A stretch of 64,000 bases of DNA from NCBI RefSeq assembly GCF_001889025.1, contig NZ_CP018154.1:1850501-1914500 (forward strand), read 5' to 3'. The notes beneath the pieces were generated by a model. That model was given only the letters and a program-made list of their open reading frames with translations. It searched no databases and was not told the DNA's origin. The translations under genes were made by a program, and so were the position numbers. Positions 36,552 through 50,892 of this stretch are shown here, in pieces (position 1 is the stretch's first letter; every line of letters begins with the position of its first letter). Origin of the DNA: Sphingorhabdus lutea. GTDB taxonomy: Bacteria; Pseudomonadota; Alphaproteobacteria; Sphingomonadales; Sphingomonadaceae.

Positions 36552-37481
36552 CTAAATCTTTGTTAATGGATGGCGTAAATTCACCAATTCGACCAATTTT
36601 TCATTATCAACATGGGTGTATATTTCGGTTGTCGATATATCCGCATGGCCAAGCATAAGCTGTAACGCACGCAAATTTGCCCCGCCGGATAATAAATGCG
36701 TGGCAAAGGCATGGCGCAATATGTGCGGGCTTATCAATTGGGGCGCAATACCCACATTTTTGGCCAATGTTTTCAACATTTGGAAAATACGAATGCGGCT
36801 GATATGACTGCCGCGTGAGGGGAATAAATAAATGCTATCGGGCGGCAAAAAATAACGCCATTTTGCAATCGCCAAATTTGCACGGTCTGAAATAGGAACT
36901 AATCTCTCCTTATCACCCTTGCCCCTTATGATGATAAAGGGTTGTTCTTGACGAAATCCATCGGCCCTAATCGCAATTAACTCGCTGACCCGCAGGCCAG
37001 AACCATATAATAATTCAACGATGGCAAGCAGGCGATAATCATGCGGTTTAGCATTTTCATCCTGCACAATTTTTTCCATATAATCGAACAATATATTTAA
37101 TTGTTCATGCTCCAATATTTTGGGTAATGGCCGCGTCATTTTTGGTTTTGGCAGGGCGGAGCTGGGATCGTCATCGCAAATCCCCTCATCCTGTAAAAAG
37201 GCGAAAAACCCGCGATAAGTCGAACATTTCCGCGCCATGGAAGATGCGGATAATGCGGCCCAATGCTCTGCCAATTGTGCCAAATGATGTTTTTTAATAT
37301 CGGCCAAATATATGTTAAATATCACACCTAACTCGGCCAAATCGCGGCGATATGCCAATATGCTATTTTTCGAAACACCGCGCTCCGCGCTCATCATTTC
37401 AATATAATTTTGAATCAATAATTGGTTTTGGGAACTGGATTGTTCCCAAAAAGATATCGTCTCGGCGGATGTTTTGGGCAT
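36552..37481 (-). CDS. xerD: tyrosine recombinase XerD
   Basis: A 309-residue recombinase with the SAM-like core-binding domain (about 18-110) and catalytic domain. Catalytic residues are Arg in GSGLRVSEL, Lys in GKGDKER, His/Arg in HILRHAFATHL, His in LGHADIS and Tyr in TEIYTHV. XerC/XerD resolve chromosome dimers at dif. Position beside accA and the aro genes favours XerD, though XerC cannot be excluded by motif alone. It starts 5 bp after the helical-repeat protein gene. Confidence 0.9.
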   Translation of the reverse strand: MPKTSAETISFWEQSSSQNQLLIQNYIEMMSAERGVSKNSILAYRRDLAELGVIFNIYLADIKKHHLAQLAEHWAALSASSMARKCSTYRGFFAFLQDEGICDDDPSSALPKPKMTRPLPKILEHEQLNILFDYMEKIVQDENAKPHDYRLLAIVELLYGSGLRVSELIAIRADGFRQEQPFIIIRGKGDKERLVPISDRANLAIAKWRYFLPPDSIYLFPSRGSHISRIRIFQMLKTLAKNVGIAPQLISPHILRHAFATHLLSGGANLRALQLMLGHADISTTEIYTHVDNEKLVELVNLRHPLTKI

Positions 37482-37485
37482 GATA

Positions 37486-39384
37486 TTATGCGCGGGTAAC
37501 TGCCTCAGCGGCGATCATTCGTGCCTCCGCCTCTCGGCCCACCTGTGTTAATGCGCGCACAATATAATAAAGCTGAAAAGGGGGGATTTGTTTCCAACTG
37601 CGCCCCTGAAGCCCCGCCGCCGCGATAATCGCCACACTGCCTGCCTCGCCGCGCTTTGCCGCAGCATCAATTGCCTGTGTCCATTTATTTTGTTTAAATA
37701 TCGGCAGCTCAACCGCGCCCTCCATCGCCTTTGCATCTGCCATGTTCATCCGACCAAGCCCCGCCAATCCTGCGGTTAAAAAGGCGGTTTTTAAGGATTT
37801 TTCGCTGTCATCATCGCTTAAAAAATCATCCACATTTGACTCGCTAACCTCTCCCAATGATTGGGGGGAAGAAAGCTGAATCAATCCCCAGCCAAGGCTG
37901 CCTACATCGACCAAAGATGCCCAACGCGCGGCCTGTTTATCCAACCCGGCGGTCAACATGGATGCAATTAAATTGTCGGCATCCCCGCTATAGGATGATG
38001 AAACCGGCACCAAAGCAGCTGCTCTGGCGGTTAAAACCATCATGCCATATCGGTCATTTTCATTTTTTGCCGATTTCCAAAACTCGTTCATCGCGCCCAA
38101 TCGGGTGGACATATTATTGGCGACATAGGCCGTTTCCAATCGATCGGCCAATGCCTTGCTGGCCTCGCTTGCCTCCCCATCAGAAGTAAGGATAGAGCTG
38201 TATAAATCTACCATTGCATGATTGGAAATAGTGCCCAGTGCCGCCGCGCTGGCCGATTTTTCAACACGTTTATCAATAGGTATCATGGGTGCTAATAATT
38301 CCCAGCCCGCTGTATGACGACCCATTTTTTGCATCAAATTATCCGGCGGATAAATACCCACCGATATCGCCGTGCCAAAACGCCACGCATTTAATGCATC
38401 AACCTTTGCCCATTCAATTTTAACCGCGCCGCCGCCCCCTTTGCCAAGGCCAACCAGCCTTTCGGCGAGCAAATAATCAACGCCGCGCGCCCATCTTTGT
38501 GACCTTGCTTGGTTCATTAAAATTTTGGCGCGTCCTTGCTCCCCGGCAAGCGAGGCACAAATGGGGCGAGCCATTTTCCATGTTGGCGCGTCCACTTGCT
38601 TATATGCGCTATCGACAAGTGAGCAACTGCCTGCAATATCTCCATTGGCCAAATAAATGGGCATGGCGACTTGATATAATCTTTTCGTAGCATCAGTGGA
38701 ATCGACCTGCTGAATTAACCTGCGGGCCAAATCCGCCTCCCCCATGCGAAGCAGCAACCACGCACGATCACCCGCCAAATCTGCGCCATTTATGTCCGAT
38801 GGTGTTGCGGTCCTGCTGACCAATAGGCGCCGGGTCATGATGGTACCCCAGCGAGAAACCAGCGGGCCATTTATTTTATTGATGATATTTTGCAGTGATT
38901 TTCCGGTCAATGCGCCATATGCACCGCGGGGAAAACCGCCTTTTTCTTCAGTAAAAAATCCAATGGCGGCCAGCGAACGGCGCGCAGAGGGCGGCGCGTC
39001 AAAGGTAAGGGGCGCTTCTTCTAAAGCATCGCCTTCTTCTTCCTCTGCCTTTTCATTATCGGGCAAATCAGATGATGCCGCCGCATTTGCCTGCGCTGCG
39101 GAATTATTAGAAGGAATATTATTAGAAGGAATATTATTCGATGGCGCAGCGTTTACCGGCGGCGAATTTGATGGCGCAGCCTTTGGCGCAGAGGGCGCAT
39201 TTTGATTTGGCGTAGGATTTGATTTCGGCGCAGAAGGCGGCGTGTTTGTGGGCGCGGGCGCGCGCTTACCCAATCCGGGGGGTAAAATAGATTCGGGCCG
39301 TTCCTGTCCAATTGCGGGTATCGCCGCGGCAAGAGCAAGGACAGAAGCCCCTAAAATAATGACATGTGGCCGACCAACCTTCAT
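37486..39384 (-). CDS. exported helical-repeat protein, unknown function
   Basis: A 632-residue protein. After a signal peptide (ends about IPAIG) comes a Pro/Asn/Ala/Ser-rich zone (about 28-125) with tandem SNNIP units visible also as repeated DNA, then an acidic patch, then about 480 residues of helical TPR-like repeats. It is probably periplasmic and protein-binding. The gene is coupled by an ATGA overlap to a small membrane protein upstream and is followed closely by xerD. Recognised only as a conserved sphingomonad-type hypothetical. Confidence 0.8.
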   Translation of the reverse strand: MKVGRPHVIILGASVLALAAAIPAIGQERPESILPPGLGKRAPAPTNTPPSAPKSNPTPNQNAPSAPKAAPSNSPPVNAAPSNNIPSNNIPSNNSAAQANAAASSDLPDNEKAEEEEGDALEEAPLTFDAPPSARRSLAAIGFFTEEKGGFPRGAYGALTGKSLQNIINKINGPLVSRWGTIMTRRLLVSRTATPSDINGADLAGDRAWLLLRMGEADLARRLIQQVDSTDATKRLYQVAMPIYLANGDIAGSCSLVDSAYKQVDAPTWKMARPICASLAGEQGRAKILMNQARSQRWARGVDYLLAERLVGLGKGGGGAVKIEWAKVDALNAWRFGTAISVGIYPPDNLMQKMGRHTAGWELLAPMIPIDKRVEKSASAAALGTISNHAMVDLYSSILTSDGEASEASKALADRLETAYVANNMSTRLGAMNEFWKSAKNENDRYGMMVLTARAAALVPVSSSYSGDADNLIASMLTAGLDKQAARWASLVDVGSLGWGLIQLSSPQSLGEVSESNVDDFLSDDDSEKSLKTAFLTAGLAGLGRMNMADAKAMEGAVELPIFKQNKWTQAIDAAAKRGEAGSVAIIAAAGLQGRSWKQIPPFQLYYIVRALTQVGREAEARMIAAEAVTRA

Positions 39385-39542
39385 TTACTGCTTCCCATAT
39401 CATTATTTAATTCAACTGGAATATTTTGCTCTGCAACGGGTTTTTCCCCACCCATCCAATATAAACCGCCTAAAATAGCCGCGACAACCGCGATAAAAAT
39501 AATGATTGGGGCCAGGCCTGAGTTTTTCTTACGACGTTGCAC
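39381..39542 (-). CDS. small single-span membrane protein, 53 residues
   Basis: A GTG-started frame: basic VQRRKKN, then a hydrophobic helix (about 9-31), then a polar tail ending NNDMGSSK. AAGGATGAATGC lies just before the GTG. Its TGA overlaps the ATG of the 632-residue exported protein (ATGA), a strong sign of a real coupled gene. The orientation rule puts the N-terminus inside and the tail in the periplasm, next to its partner. Function unknown. Confidence 0.7.
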   Translation of the reverse strand: MQRRKKNSGLAPIIIFIAVVAAILGGLYWMGGEKPVAEQNIPVELNNDMGSSK

Positions 39543-39658
39543 GCATTCATCCTTATTCTTTTTAATTATGCTCTTTTAACAATATTTTCAAAAATAGCTT
39601 AAAAAAATTATCATTTATCTTCACTAGGGGGGTTAGCCGATATATAGGCTATTCTGCA

Positions 39659-40237
39659 ATGCCTCAAACCAATGAAATCAGCCATCGTGCAATAAATCAT
39701 GTAAAAAAACTGCTAAATGGCCGTTCCTTGGTGCTTGTCGGCATGATGGGGGTTGGCAAATCGACGGTTGGCCGCCGTTTGGCAAAGAAACTATCCCTTC
39801 CCTTTGTTGATGCCGATGAAGCGATAGAGGAGGCCGCAGGGATGCATATTTCCGAAATTTTTGAAAATTTTGGAGAATCATATTTTCGTGAAGGCGAAAC
39901 CCGCGTCATTCAAAGGTTAATCGCCGAAGGGCCAGCGGTTATTGCAACGGGCGGCGGTGCGTTCATAAATGATATTACCCGCCAATCCATTTTGGATAGT
40001 TCGCTTTCCATATGGTTAAATGCCGATATCAATATTTTGGTTGATCGGGTGTCGCGCCGCAACCATCGTCCCTTATTACATGGCAAGGATCCTGAAACCG
40101 TTTTGCGCGATTTAGCCGAAAAACGCGACCCATTTTATGCCAAGGCAGATTATATGGTGATGAGCAATAATGCCCCGCATGAACGCACGGTAAGCGAGAT
40201 TTTCGCAACATTATTGGCCGATAAAATTGAAATATAA
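39659..40237 (+). CDS. aroK: shikimate kinase
   Basis: A 192-residue kinase that phosphorylates shikimate at the 3-hydroxyl in the aromatic amino acid pathway. P-loop GMMGVGKST, then DADEAIEEAAG with the Mg/shikimate aspartates, IATGGGAF and RPLLHGKDP are typical. It has a longer N-terminus than the E. coli enzyme, common in alphaproteobacteria. aroB follows after 23 bp. Confidence 0.95.
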   Translation: MPQTNEISHRAINHVKKLLNGRSLVLVGMMGVGKSTVGRRLAKKLSLPFVDADEAIEEAAGMHISEIFENFGESYFREGETRVIQRLIAEGPAVIATGGGAFINDITRQSILDSSLSIWLNADINILVDRVSRRNHRPLLHGKDPETVLRDLAEKRDPFYAKADYMVMSNNAPHERTVSEIFATLLADKIEI

Positions 40238-40260
40238 AATAAAGAACAGGTTTGAATTTC

Positions 40261-43830
<3,570 letters not shown>

Positions 43831-43834
<4 letters not shown>

Positions 43835-45513
43835 GCCGCGCTTTCCAGCAATCTTTGCGCCTGTGCGCGTGCCTCGTCCGTTACCTCTGCCCCCGACAGC
43901 ATACGGGCAATTTCCTCCTTGCGTTCATCGCTTGACAATTGGCTCACGCTGGTTCGTGTAACCGTGCCCTGTGATGATTTGGCGATAAAGAAATGTTGAT
44001 TACCCTTTGATGCAACCTGCGGGCTGTGCGTTACGGCCAATAATTGCACGCCATCCTTTTTAGCCGCGCCATTCGCCAAGCGCGCTAATCTTTCCCCAAT
44101 GGCGGAGGCAACCGCGCCGCCCACACCCCGGTCAATTTCATCAAAAATAATGGTCTGCGCTCCGCCTTCTTCGGCTAAGGCAACCTTTAACGCCAATATA
44201 AAACGTGATAACTCACCGCCAGAGGCAATTTTGGCAAGCGGCGCAAATGGCGCGCCGGGATTGGTGGAAATTAAAAACTCCACATAATCCATCCCCTGTT
44301 CATTCCATTTATCAATTGGTTGCGTGGATATGGCGCATTGAAATTTCGCCGCATCCAATTTTAAGGGGATAAGCTCCGCCGCAACCGCCCTATCCAATTT
44401 TGCCGCGCCCTTTTGGCGCTTTTCACTAATTATCTTGGCCTCCGCCTCATATGCGCTGCGCGATTGGATGACGGCCTGTTCATATTGCGCCAAACCTGCC
44501 TCTCCGGCTTCTAAAGAAGATAATTTTGCCTGTAGCCCTTGTAAATATGGGCCAAGTTCATCGCCCTGAACCTGATATTTTCGGGCCAATGCCCGCAATG
44601 CAAATAAACGTTCCTCATATTGATTGAGCATTTCAGGGTCAAAACTCATCGCCTCTGCCGCGCGGGCCAAATGCTCCTCCGCCTCACCCGCCTCAATCAA
44701 AGCACGGTCAATTGCCGCCAAAGCACAGGCCAGCAAATCATGCTGCTCCGCCACCCTGTCCAACCGCCGTGCCGCGCCGCGCAATTGGGCCATGGCGCAG
44801 TCCGACCCCTCAAACGCCACCAAGATAGAGGATAAATCTTCGGCAATGCGCTCTCCTTTTTGCATATCGGCGCGCGCATTTGCCAATTCTTCTTCCTCAC
44901 CCATTTTGGGCGCGAAATTTTGCAATTCTGAAATGGCATGTTCCAAAAATTCGCGCTCCTCTGCTGCTTTTTCTAACATGGACTTCGCATCGTTTAACGC
45001 GGATTGATCCGCATGCCATTTGCGAAATAAAGCATGCAATTTTGACAAATTCACATCGGAAAAATTGTCCAACAAATCGCGATGCCCCTTGGCATTTAAT
45101 AATCCGCGATCATCATGTTGCCCATGTATTTCAACCAGATAATTGCCAATTTCACGCAGTAAACTTGCCGAACAGCTTTGGTCGTTAATAAATGCCTTGC
45201 TGCCGCCATCAGCGCGCAATGTACGCCGGATAATCAACTGCTCGCCGCTTTCCCACTCCATATCCTGCTCATCCAAAATATGTGCAATATATTTCATTAT
45301 TTCGGGTTCAAAAACGGCAATAACCTGTGCCTTATCCGCCCCCTGACGGACCAGGCCGCTATCCGCGCGCATACCCAGCACAAGGCCAAGCGAGTCGAGT
45401 AAAATAGATTTACCCGCGCCCGTTTCACCGGTCAGCACGCTAAGCCCCGCCCGAAAATCAAGGTCCAATGCCTCAATCAAAACTATATTACGTATGGATA
45501 GGCTGTTTAGCAT
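43831..45513 (-). CDS. recN: DNA repair protein RecN
   Basis: A 560-residue SMC-like ATPase. Walker A GETGAGKS near residue 35, a coiled-coil middle, the signature GGELSRFILALKVAL and Walker B TIIFDEIDRGVGG. It helps hold and process double-strand breaks. First of the recN-monooxygenase-ligA coupled run; bamD ends 100 bp upstream. Confidence 0.96.
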
Positions 45514-45612
45514 ATGGCCAAAACCTTAACCCCATTGCCGGTACAAATAAAGAACAAAAATCATGATATTTGGAGATAAAATATCCCCAAAGCCAAAATT
45601 TTTTTACATATT

Positions 45613-46401
45613 TTATGCCCCAGGCGCGTGTTTTTGCATCAACCCATAGGCGCGTTCATACCATTTACTGCCTGGGTAATTGGCTCCCAAAACCGCAGCT
45701 GCGCGTTTTGCCTCATCCGGGACGCCCATTGCCAAATATGATTCGGTCAACCGATATAGCGCCTCTGGCGTATGGGTTGTGGTATCATATTTATCAATAA
45801 CGGTGCGGAAACGCATGGCAGAGGCCAACCATAAAGCACGGCGTTGATAAAAACGGCCAAGTTCCATTTCCTTGCCCGCCAAATGGTCGTTCACCAAATC
45901 AATTTTTAATCCAGCATCAGCGGCATAACGTGTTGTGGGAAAACGGCGCTGCACTTCGCCCAATGCGGCCAATGCCTGTTCGGTAATTTTTTGGTCACGG
46001 GTCACATCGCTAATTTGCTCATAATAACATAAAGAGATAAGATAATAAGCATAGGGCGCGTCTTTATTGCCCGGATGGATTGATAAAAAATTGCGTGAAG
46101 ACTGGATTGATTCGTTGAAATTGCCCGCCATATAATTGCTAAATGAGCTCATCAACATGGCCCGGCGCGCCCATGGGGAATAAGGATGCTGGCGCTCTAC
46201 CTCATCAAATAAAGCCGCCGCAACTTCATATTGCTTATTATCCAAACGCTCTTTTGCCGCATTATACAGGGTGCTGACATCACGGGCGACATAGCGCGTG
46301 TCGCCTTTTTTACCGCCGCCGCCAAGGCCCAAAGTGGCACAGCCGGAAAGCGCGGTTACGGAAAGGCCAAGGGCAATCGGATATAAAATTTTCTTGTTCA
46401 T
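45613..46401 (-). CDS. bamD: outer-membrane assembly lipoprotein BamD
   Basis: A 262-residue TPR lipoprotein of the BAM complex. The signal peptide ends in the lipobox LSGC. The mature part has five TPR-like units (LYNAAKERLDNKQYEVAAALFDEVERQHPYS and so on), with the typical HPYSPWA and RFPTTRYA phrases. Acts at the inner face of the outer membrane with BamA. Confidence 0.94.
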   Translation of the reverse strand: MNKKILYPIALGLSVTALSGCATLGLGGGGKKGDTRYVARDVSTLYNAAKERLDNKQYEVAAALFDEVERQHPYSPWARRAMLMSSFSNYMAGNFNESIQSSRNFLSIHPGNKDAPYAYYLISLCYYEQISDVTRDQKITEQALAALGEVQRRFPTTRYAADAGLKIDLVNDHLAGKEMELGRFYQRRALWLASAMRFRTVIDKYDTTTHTPEALYRLTESYLAMGVPDEAKRAAAVLGANYPGSKWYERAYGLMQKHAPGA

Positions 46402-46565
46402 ACTATAATCCCTTAACCAATTTTACAGGCAACGCCAAGCCATTTACAATGTTAAATGATACAAAATAAATGCGGGATAATGCCGTATCATTTCACATCA
46501 TGGTGAAGCATCCTTTATGGCTGTGCCGCCTTTACCCAAGATGAACTAAATATAATTTTTTGGAT

Positions 46566-46591
46566 AAAAGAAAAGGGGCCGTAAAGCCCCT
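46566..46591 (-). terminator. intrinsic terminator after pnp
   Basis: On the minus strand AGGGGC, a short loop and GCCCCT are followed by TTTTCTTTT, about 35 bp past the pnp stop. Confidence 0.85.
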
Positions 46592-46625
46592 CCCCCTTTA
46601 TCAATTTATTCAACAATATGGATGA

Positions 46626-48959
46626 TTAGTCGTTGGTCAAAAAGTCAGGAAGGCCAGCATTGCCGCCATTATCTGAATTTTCTGAACGTTCACGCTTCTC
46701 ACCGCGTCCGCCACCACGATTTCCGTCACGGCCACCGTCACGGCCACCATCACGACCAGCGCGATTTCCGCCGCGACCACCACGGCCGCCATCACCATCA
46801 CGGCGTGGAGGACGACGATCACCACGTGGCTCGCGTGGTTCGCGTGGGGGGCGAGTATCTTCCAACTCTTCACCAGTTTCCTGATCAACAACACGCATGG
46901 ACAGGCGAACCTTACCGCGCGGATCAATTTCAAGAACCTTTACCTTAACTTCCTGGCCTTCGGAAAGGACATCGGTAACTTTTTCAACACGGTCATTTTG
47001 AATTTCGGACACATGGACCAAACCATCTTTGCCGCCCATAAAGTTCACAAATGCACCAAAATCAACGATATTTACAACTTTACCGTCATAAATTTTGCCA
47101 ACTTCGGCTTCCTCGACAATGCCTTGAATCCATGCTTTTGCAGCTTCGATTTGTTTCATATCAGATGAAGAAATTTTGATTAAACCTTCATCATCAATGT
47201 CAACTTTAGCGCCAGTTTCAGCAACGATTTCACGGATTACTTTACCACCTGTGCCAATGATGTCGCGAATTTTCGCCTTATCAATTTGCAATGTTTCAAT
47301 GCGCGGCGCATGGGCAGATAATTCACCACGTGAACCACCAAGAGCCTTATTCATCTCGCCAAGGATATGCGCGCGGCCTTCCTTTGCTTGATTTAATGCA
47401 GCGGTAAAGATTTCCTCGGTAATACCGGCAATCTTAATATCCATTTGCATGGTGGTGATGCCTTTTTCAGAACCAGCCACTTTGAAATCCATATCGCCAA
47501 GATGATCTTCGTCACCCAAAATGTCGGACAATACGGCAAATTCATCGCCTTCCAAAATCAATCCCATGGCAATGCCGGAAACGGGGCGTTCAATAGGAAC
47601 ACCGGCATCCATCATTGACAAGCAACCACCACAAATGGTCGCCATGGATGACGAACCATTGGATTCGGTAATGTCGGAAAGAATACGGATGGTATAAGGG
47701 AAATCCTCAACCGTTGGCAAAACAGGGTGCAATGCACGCCATGCCAATTTACCATGGCCAATTTCACGGCGACCCGGCGCACCAAAACGGCCAACTTCAC
47801 CCACGGAATATGGCGGGAAGTTATAATGCAACATGAAATTGCTATAGCTTAGCCCGTCAAGACCATCGATCATTTGTTCCGCGTCTTTGGTGCCCAAAGT
47901 AGTGGTGCAAATTGCCTGTGTTTCACCGCGGGTGAACAATGCCGAACCATGGGTACGCGGCAAGAAACCAACAATAGATTCAATGGGACGTATTTGGGTG
48001 GTGGTGCGGCCATCAATACGGCTGCCATCTTTCAAAATCGCACCGCGAACAATGTCCGCTTCCAATTTCTTCATCACTTTGCCGGCAACCATTTGGGTTT
48101 GCGGCTCTGCATCGGCATAATGTTCTTTTGCTTTTGCGCGTGCTTCGTTCAACGCATCGCTACGCTTTGACTTATCGGTAATTTTATAAGCAGCGGCAAT
48201 TTCTTTGCCGACCAATTTTTTCAATTCCGCTTTCATGTCGGCAGTATTGTCGGTCAAATCGATTTCCCAAGCATCTTTCGCTGCTTGTTCGGCAAGGTCG
48301 ATAATTGCATTACAAACTTTTTTAATTTCATTATGCGCGAACAAAACGCCGCCCAACATAACTTCTTCAGAAAGCTCTTTTGCTTCGGATTCAACCATCA
48401 TCACGGCATTACCGGTGGCAGCAACAACCAAATCAAGCTCACCCTCGGCAACTTCGGCCATGGATGGGTTTAATTGATATTCGCCGTCCTTATACCCAAC
48501 GCGCGCACCGCCAATTGGCCCCATGAAGGGAACACCGGAAATGGTAAGCGCAGCCGAAGCCGCAATCATCGCCAAAATATCGGCTTCGGTTTCGCCATCA
48601 TAGCTTAAAACTTGAGCAATTACGTTGATTTCATTATAGAAACCTTCGGGAAATAATGGGCGAATGGGGCGATCGATTAAACGACTGGTCAGTGTTTCTT
48701 TTTCGGTTGCACCGCGCTCACGCTTAAAAAAGCCGCCGGGAATACGTCCAGCGGCAGAGAATTTTTCTTGATAATGGACGGTCAATGGAAAGAAATCCTG
48801 ACCTTCCTTAACCGATTTGGCCGCCGTAACAGCACATAAAATAACGGTTTCGCCATAGGTCGCAAGCACTGCGCCATCGGCTTGACGTGCAATACGTCCA
48901 GTTTCCAGAGTCAGCGTCTTTCCGCCCCACTCCAGCTCTACTTTTTTTACATCAAACAT
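46626..48959 (-). CDS. pnp: polynucleotide phosphorylase
   Basis: A 777-residue 3'-5' exoribonuclease. It has two RNase PH domains, a KH domain ([12 protein letters not shown]) and an S1 domain ([21 protein letters not shown]). The C-terminus (about 700-765) is an RGG-like Arg/Gly/Asp-rich tail, longer than in E. coli, and probably binds RNA or RNase E. It follows rpsO, as in most bacteria. The intergenic region carries hairpins that may be processing sites. Confidence 0.97.
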   Translation of the reverse strand: MFDVKKVELEWGGKTLTLETGRIARQADGAVLATYGETVILCAVTAAKSVKEGQDFFPLTVHYQEKFSAAGRIPGGFFKRERGATEKETLTSRLIDRPIRPLFPEGFYNEINVIAQVLSYDGETEADILAMIAASAALTISGVPFMGPIGGARVGYKDGEYQLNPSMAEVAEGELDLVVAATGNAVMMVESEAKELSEEVMLGGVLFAHNEIKKVCNAIIDLAEQAAKDAWEIDLTDNTADMKAELKKLVGKEIAAAYKITDKSKRSDALNEARAKAKEHYADAEPQTQMVAGKVMKKLEADIVRGAILKDGSRIDGRTTTQIRPIESIVGFLPRTHGSALFTRGETQAICTTTLGTKDAEQMIDGLDGLSYSNFMLHYNFPPYSVGEVGRFGAPGRREIGHGKLAWRALHPVLPTVEDFPYTIRILSDITESNGSSSMATICGGCLSMMDAGVPIERPVSGIAMGLILEGDEFAVLSDILGDEDHLGDMDFKVAGSEKGITTMQMDIKIAGITEEIFTAALNQAKEGRAHILGEMNKALGGSRGELSAHAPRIETLQIDKAKIRDIIGTGGKVIREIVAETGAKVDIDDEGLIKISSSDMKQIEAAKAWIQGIVEEAEVGKIYDGKVVNIVDFGAFVNFMGGKDGLVHVSEIQNDRVEKVTDVLSEGQEVKVKVLEIDPRGKVRLSMRVVDQETGEELEDTRPPREPREPRGDRRPPRRDGDGGRGGRGGNRAGRDGGRDGGRDGNRGGGRGEKRERSENSDNGGNAGLPDFLTND

Positions 48960-49107
48960 TGATTTTCCTTAAAACCCCCGCACCCTATTGCGCCAGGGAC
49001 CTCTAAATTACAGGATTACCGTCCTGCGGCAGTCGGGATATATTTTGCATCCCTTGATGGCCCGCCTTATTACGTCACCATCATCATCATTTGGCTATTT
49101 CGGCCAA

Positions 49108-49139
49108 ATAAAAGGAAACGGCCCCACAATGGAGGCCGT
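49108..49139 (-). terminator. hairpin between rpsO and pnp
   Basis: On the minus strand ACGGCCTCC pairs with GG-GGCCGT and is followed by TTCCTTTTATTT. A second hairpin (ATTTGGC/GCCAAAT) lies just beyond. It probably acts as a partial terminator or RNase III-type site at the rpsO 3' end. Confidence 0.65.
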
Positions 49140-49146
49140 CACCAAA

Positions 49147-49416
49147 TTATTTACGCAGACCCAATTTCTTAATTAAGTCGCTATAGCGTGCTTCATCCTT
49201 ACCTTTTAAATAATCAAGAAGCGAACGGCGTTTGTTGACCATCATCAACAAACCACGGCGGCTATGATTATCTTTATGGTTTGATTTGAAATGCTCGGTC
49301 AAATTAACGATACGTTCTGTTAATACAGCAACCTGTACTTCTGGAGAACCTGTATCACCCTCTTCACGGGCAAATTCTTTAATAATTTCTGCTTTACGAG
49401 TCGCAGTAACTGACAT
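49147..49416 (-). CDS. rpsO: 30S ribosomal protein S15
   Basis: An 89-residue S15 with the conserved [41 protein letters not shown] core that binds 16S rRNA. Standard length. Between truB and pnp as in most proteobacteria. Confidence 0.98.
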   Translation of the reverse strand: MSVTATRKAEIIKEFAREEGDTGSPEVQVAVLTERIVNLTEHFKSNHKDNHSRRGLLMMVNKRRSLLDYLKGKDEARYSDLIKKLGLRK

Positions 49417-49439
49417 GCTATTTTCCTTCGAACATCCTG

Positions 49440-50360
49440 TTATAAATTAAAACCTCGGACAATTTTCGGCTCACCGCCGGTAATTTCTATCAATGCTAAA
49501 GGCCGATTCTCGGCATCCTTGCAACAATATAAACCATCGCCCTCAATTATCTCCGCCAAGACACGACCATGTTTGATCGCAATCGCCGCCTGCGAAGAGA
49601 GATATAGAGCCGGGATGTCGACCAGCCCAATCTCAAACGGCAATATTATGTCCTGTGGGTCCAGCCCTTGGCCTAATTTGTTCAATTTGTCCAGTGAAAT
49701 CGCCTGATCCAATGTGAAAGGACCAGATTTGGTGCGCCGCAACATGGTGACATGACCCACACTCTCCACCGCATAGGAAATATCACGCGCCAAAGAACGA
49801 ATATAGGTGCCCTTTGATACTTTGGCAGAGATGGTGACCGAGGATAAACCTTCATCTGGATTCCGCTCAAAAGCCAATATTTTGAGGCTATATATCTTCA
49901 CAGACCGGCTTTTCATCTCCACTGCCTTGCCCTCCCGTGCCAAGGCATAGGCGCGTTTCCCATCAATTTTAATCGCAGAAAAAGCAGGCGGTATTTGCTC
50001 AATCGGGCCAGTAAAGTTTGGCAATATTTGCTCTATTTGACTTAATAATGGGCGAAAGTCGGATGTTTTAACTACCTCGCCCTCTGCATCCAGCCCACTG
50101 GTCTCTGTGCCAAAACAAATGGTGAAATCATAGCATTTGGCCGCATCCAACATATGTCCGCATAATTTGGTCGCCTCCCCAATGGCAATGGGCAGCACCC
50201 CCGTGGCCAAAGGGTCTAGCGTCCCGCCATGCCCCACCTTTGGGCCATCGCGTAATTTGCCCATCAACCCAGCTTCGCGTAAATTGCGTTTCACCGCGCT
50301 GACCATTTGGGTTGATCCCATGCCTAGTGGTTTATCCAGAATAACCCATCCACTAAGCAT
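49440..50360 (-). CDS. truB: tRNA pseudouridine-55 synthase
   Basis: A 306-residue enzyme that makes pseudouridine 55 in the T loop of tRNAs. [25 protein letters not shown] with the catalytic Asp, and [11 protein letters not shown] are conserved. The ATG at 50360 is chosen because TGGGAAAATA precedes it; a start 15 bases earlier is open. It overlaps the acetyltransferase gene by 8 bp. Confidence 0.95.
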   Translation of the reverse strand: MLSGWVILDKPLGMGSTQMVSAVKRNLREAGLMGKLRDGPKVGHGGTLDPLATGVLPIAIGEATKLCGHMLDAAKCYDFTICFGTETSGLDAEGEVVKTSDFRPLLSQIEQILPNFTGPIEQIPPAFSAIKIDGKRAYALAREGKAVEMKSRSVKIYSLKILAFERNPDEGLSSVTISAKVSKGTYIRSLARDISYAVESVGHVTMLRRTKSGPFTLDQAISLDKLNKLGQGLDPQDIILPFEIGLVDIPALYLSSQAAIAIKHGRVLAEIIEGDGLYCCKDAENRPLALIEITGGEPKIVRGFNL

Positions 50361-50892
50361 TATTTTCCCATTCATCCTTTAATATGGAATAAAGCGCCGT
50401 ATCACGGACAAAGCCCGTCCATGTCACGCGATTTTTGCGCAATATCCCCTCTAATGTGCCGCCCAATTTGGTGACCGCTGCCATAGATCGTTTATTGCGC
50501 GTATCCACGGTAAATTCGGCGCGCCAAAATCCGTTGGCAAATGCATGGTCCAGCATCAATTTTTTCATGCGATCGTTAATGCCCTTGCCGCGCACCGATG
50601 GTTCAATATAGGTGCCGCCAATCATGAACGTGCCATTTTCCAAATCAGGATGGATATAGCTGGTCGTGCCGACAATTTTGCCCTGATACACAATGATGAA
50701 ACGCACCCATCCATCCTCCCCATGAAAGGATTTTAATTGCCTTTCCGCATCCTCATCACGTAAATTAACAGGGTAAATTTGCCAAATATCATCATCCTCA
50801 TGCACCGCCGCACGCAGGCCCTCTACATGATGATCCGCAAATAATTCCAATGACAAATCACGATCGGTTAAATTTTTTTCAAGCACGCTCAT
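50353..50892 (-). CDS. GNAT acetyltransferase, RimJ/RimL-like
   Basis: A 179-residue N-acetyltransferase. The acetyl-CoA loop reads VRGKGIND, and the later DTRNKRSMAAVTKLGGTLEGILRKNR is typical for the RimJ/RimL group that acetylates ribosomal proteins or small molecules. The ATG at 50892 overlaps the tdk stop (ATGA), which fixes the start over an upstream ATG inside tdk. Substrate unknown. Confidence 0.88.
   Translation of the reverse strand: MSVLEKNLTDRDLSLELFADHHVEGLRAAVHEDDDIWQIYPVNLRDEDAERQLKSFHGEDGWVRFIIVYQGKIVGTTSYIHPDLENGTFMIGGTYIEPSVRGKGINDRMKKLMLDHAFANGFWRAEFTVDTRNKRSMAAVTKLGGTLEGILRKNRVTWTGFVRDTALYSILKDEWENNA

Noticed and set aside
44624..45007. Antisense reading frames over recN
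   Set aside because: Low-complexity Ser/Ala-rich translation without ribosome site, opposite a well-conserved gene.
46622..46948. His/Arg-rich frame opposite the pnp tail
   Set aside because: It is the mirror of the Arg/Gly-rich pnp C-terminus; composition is a by-product of the repeat codons.
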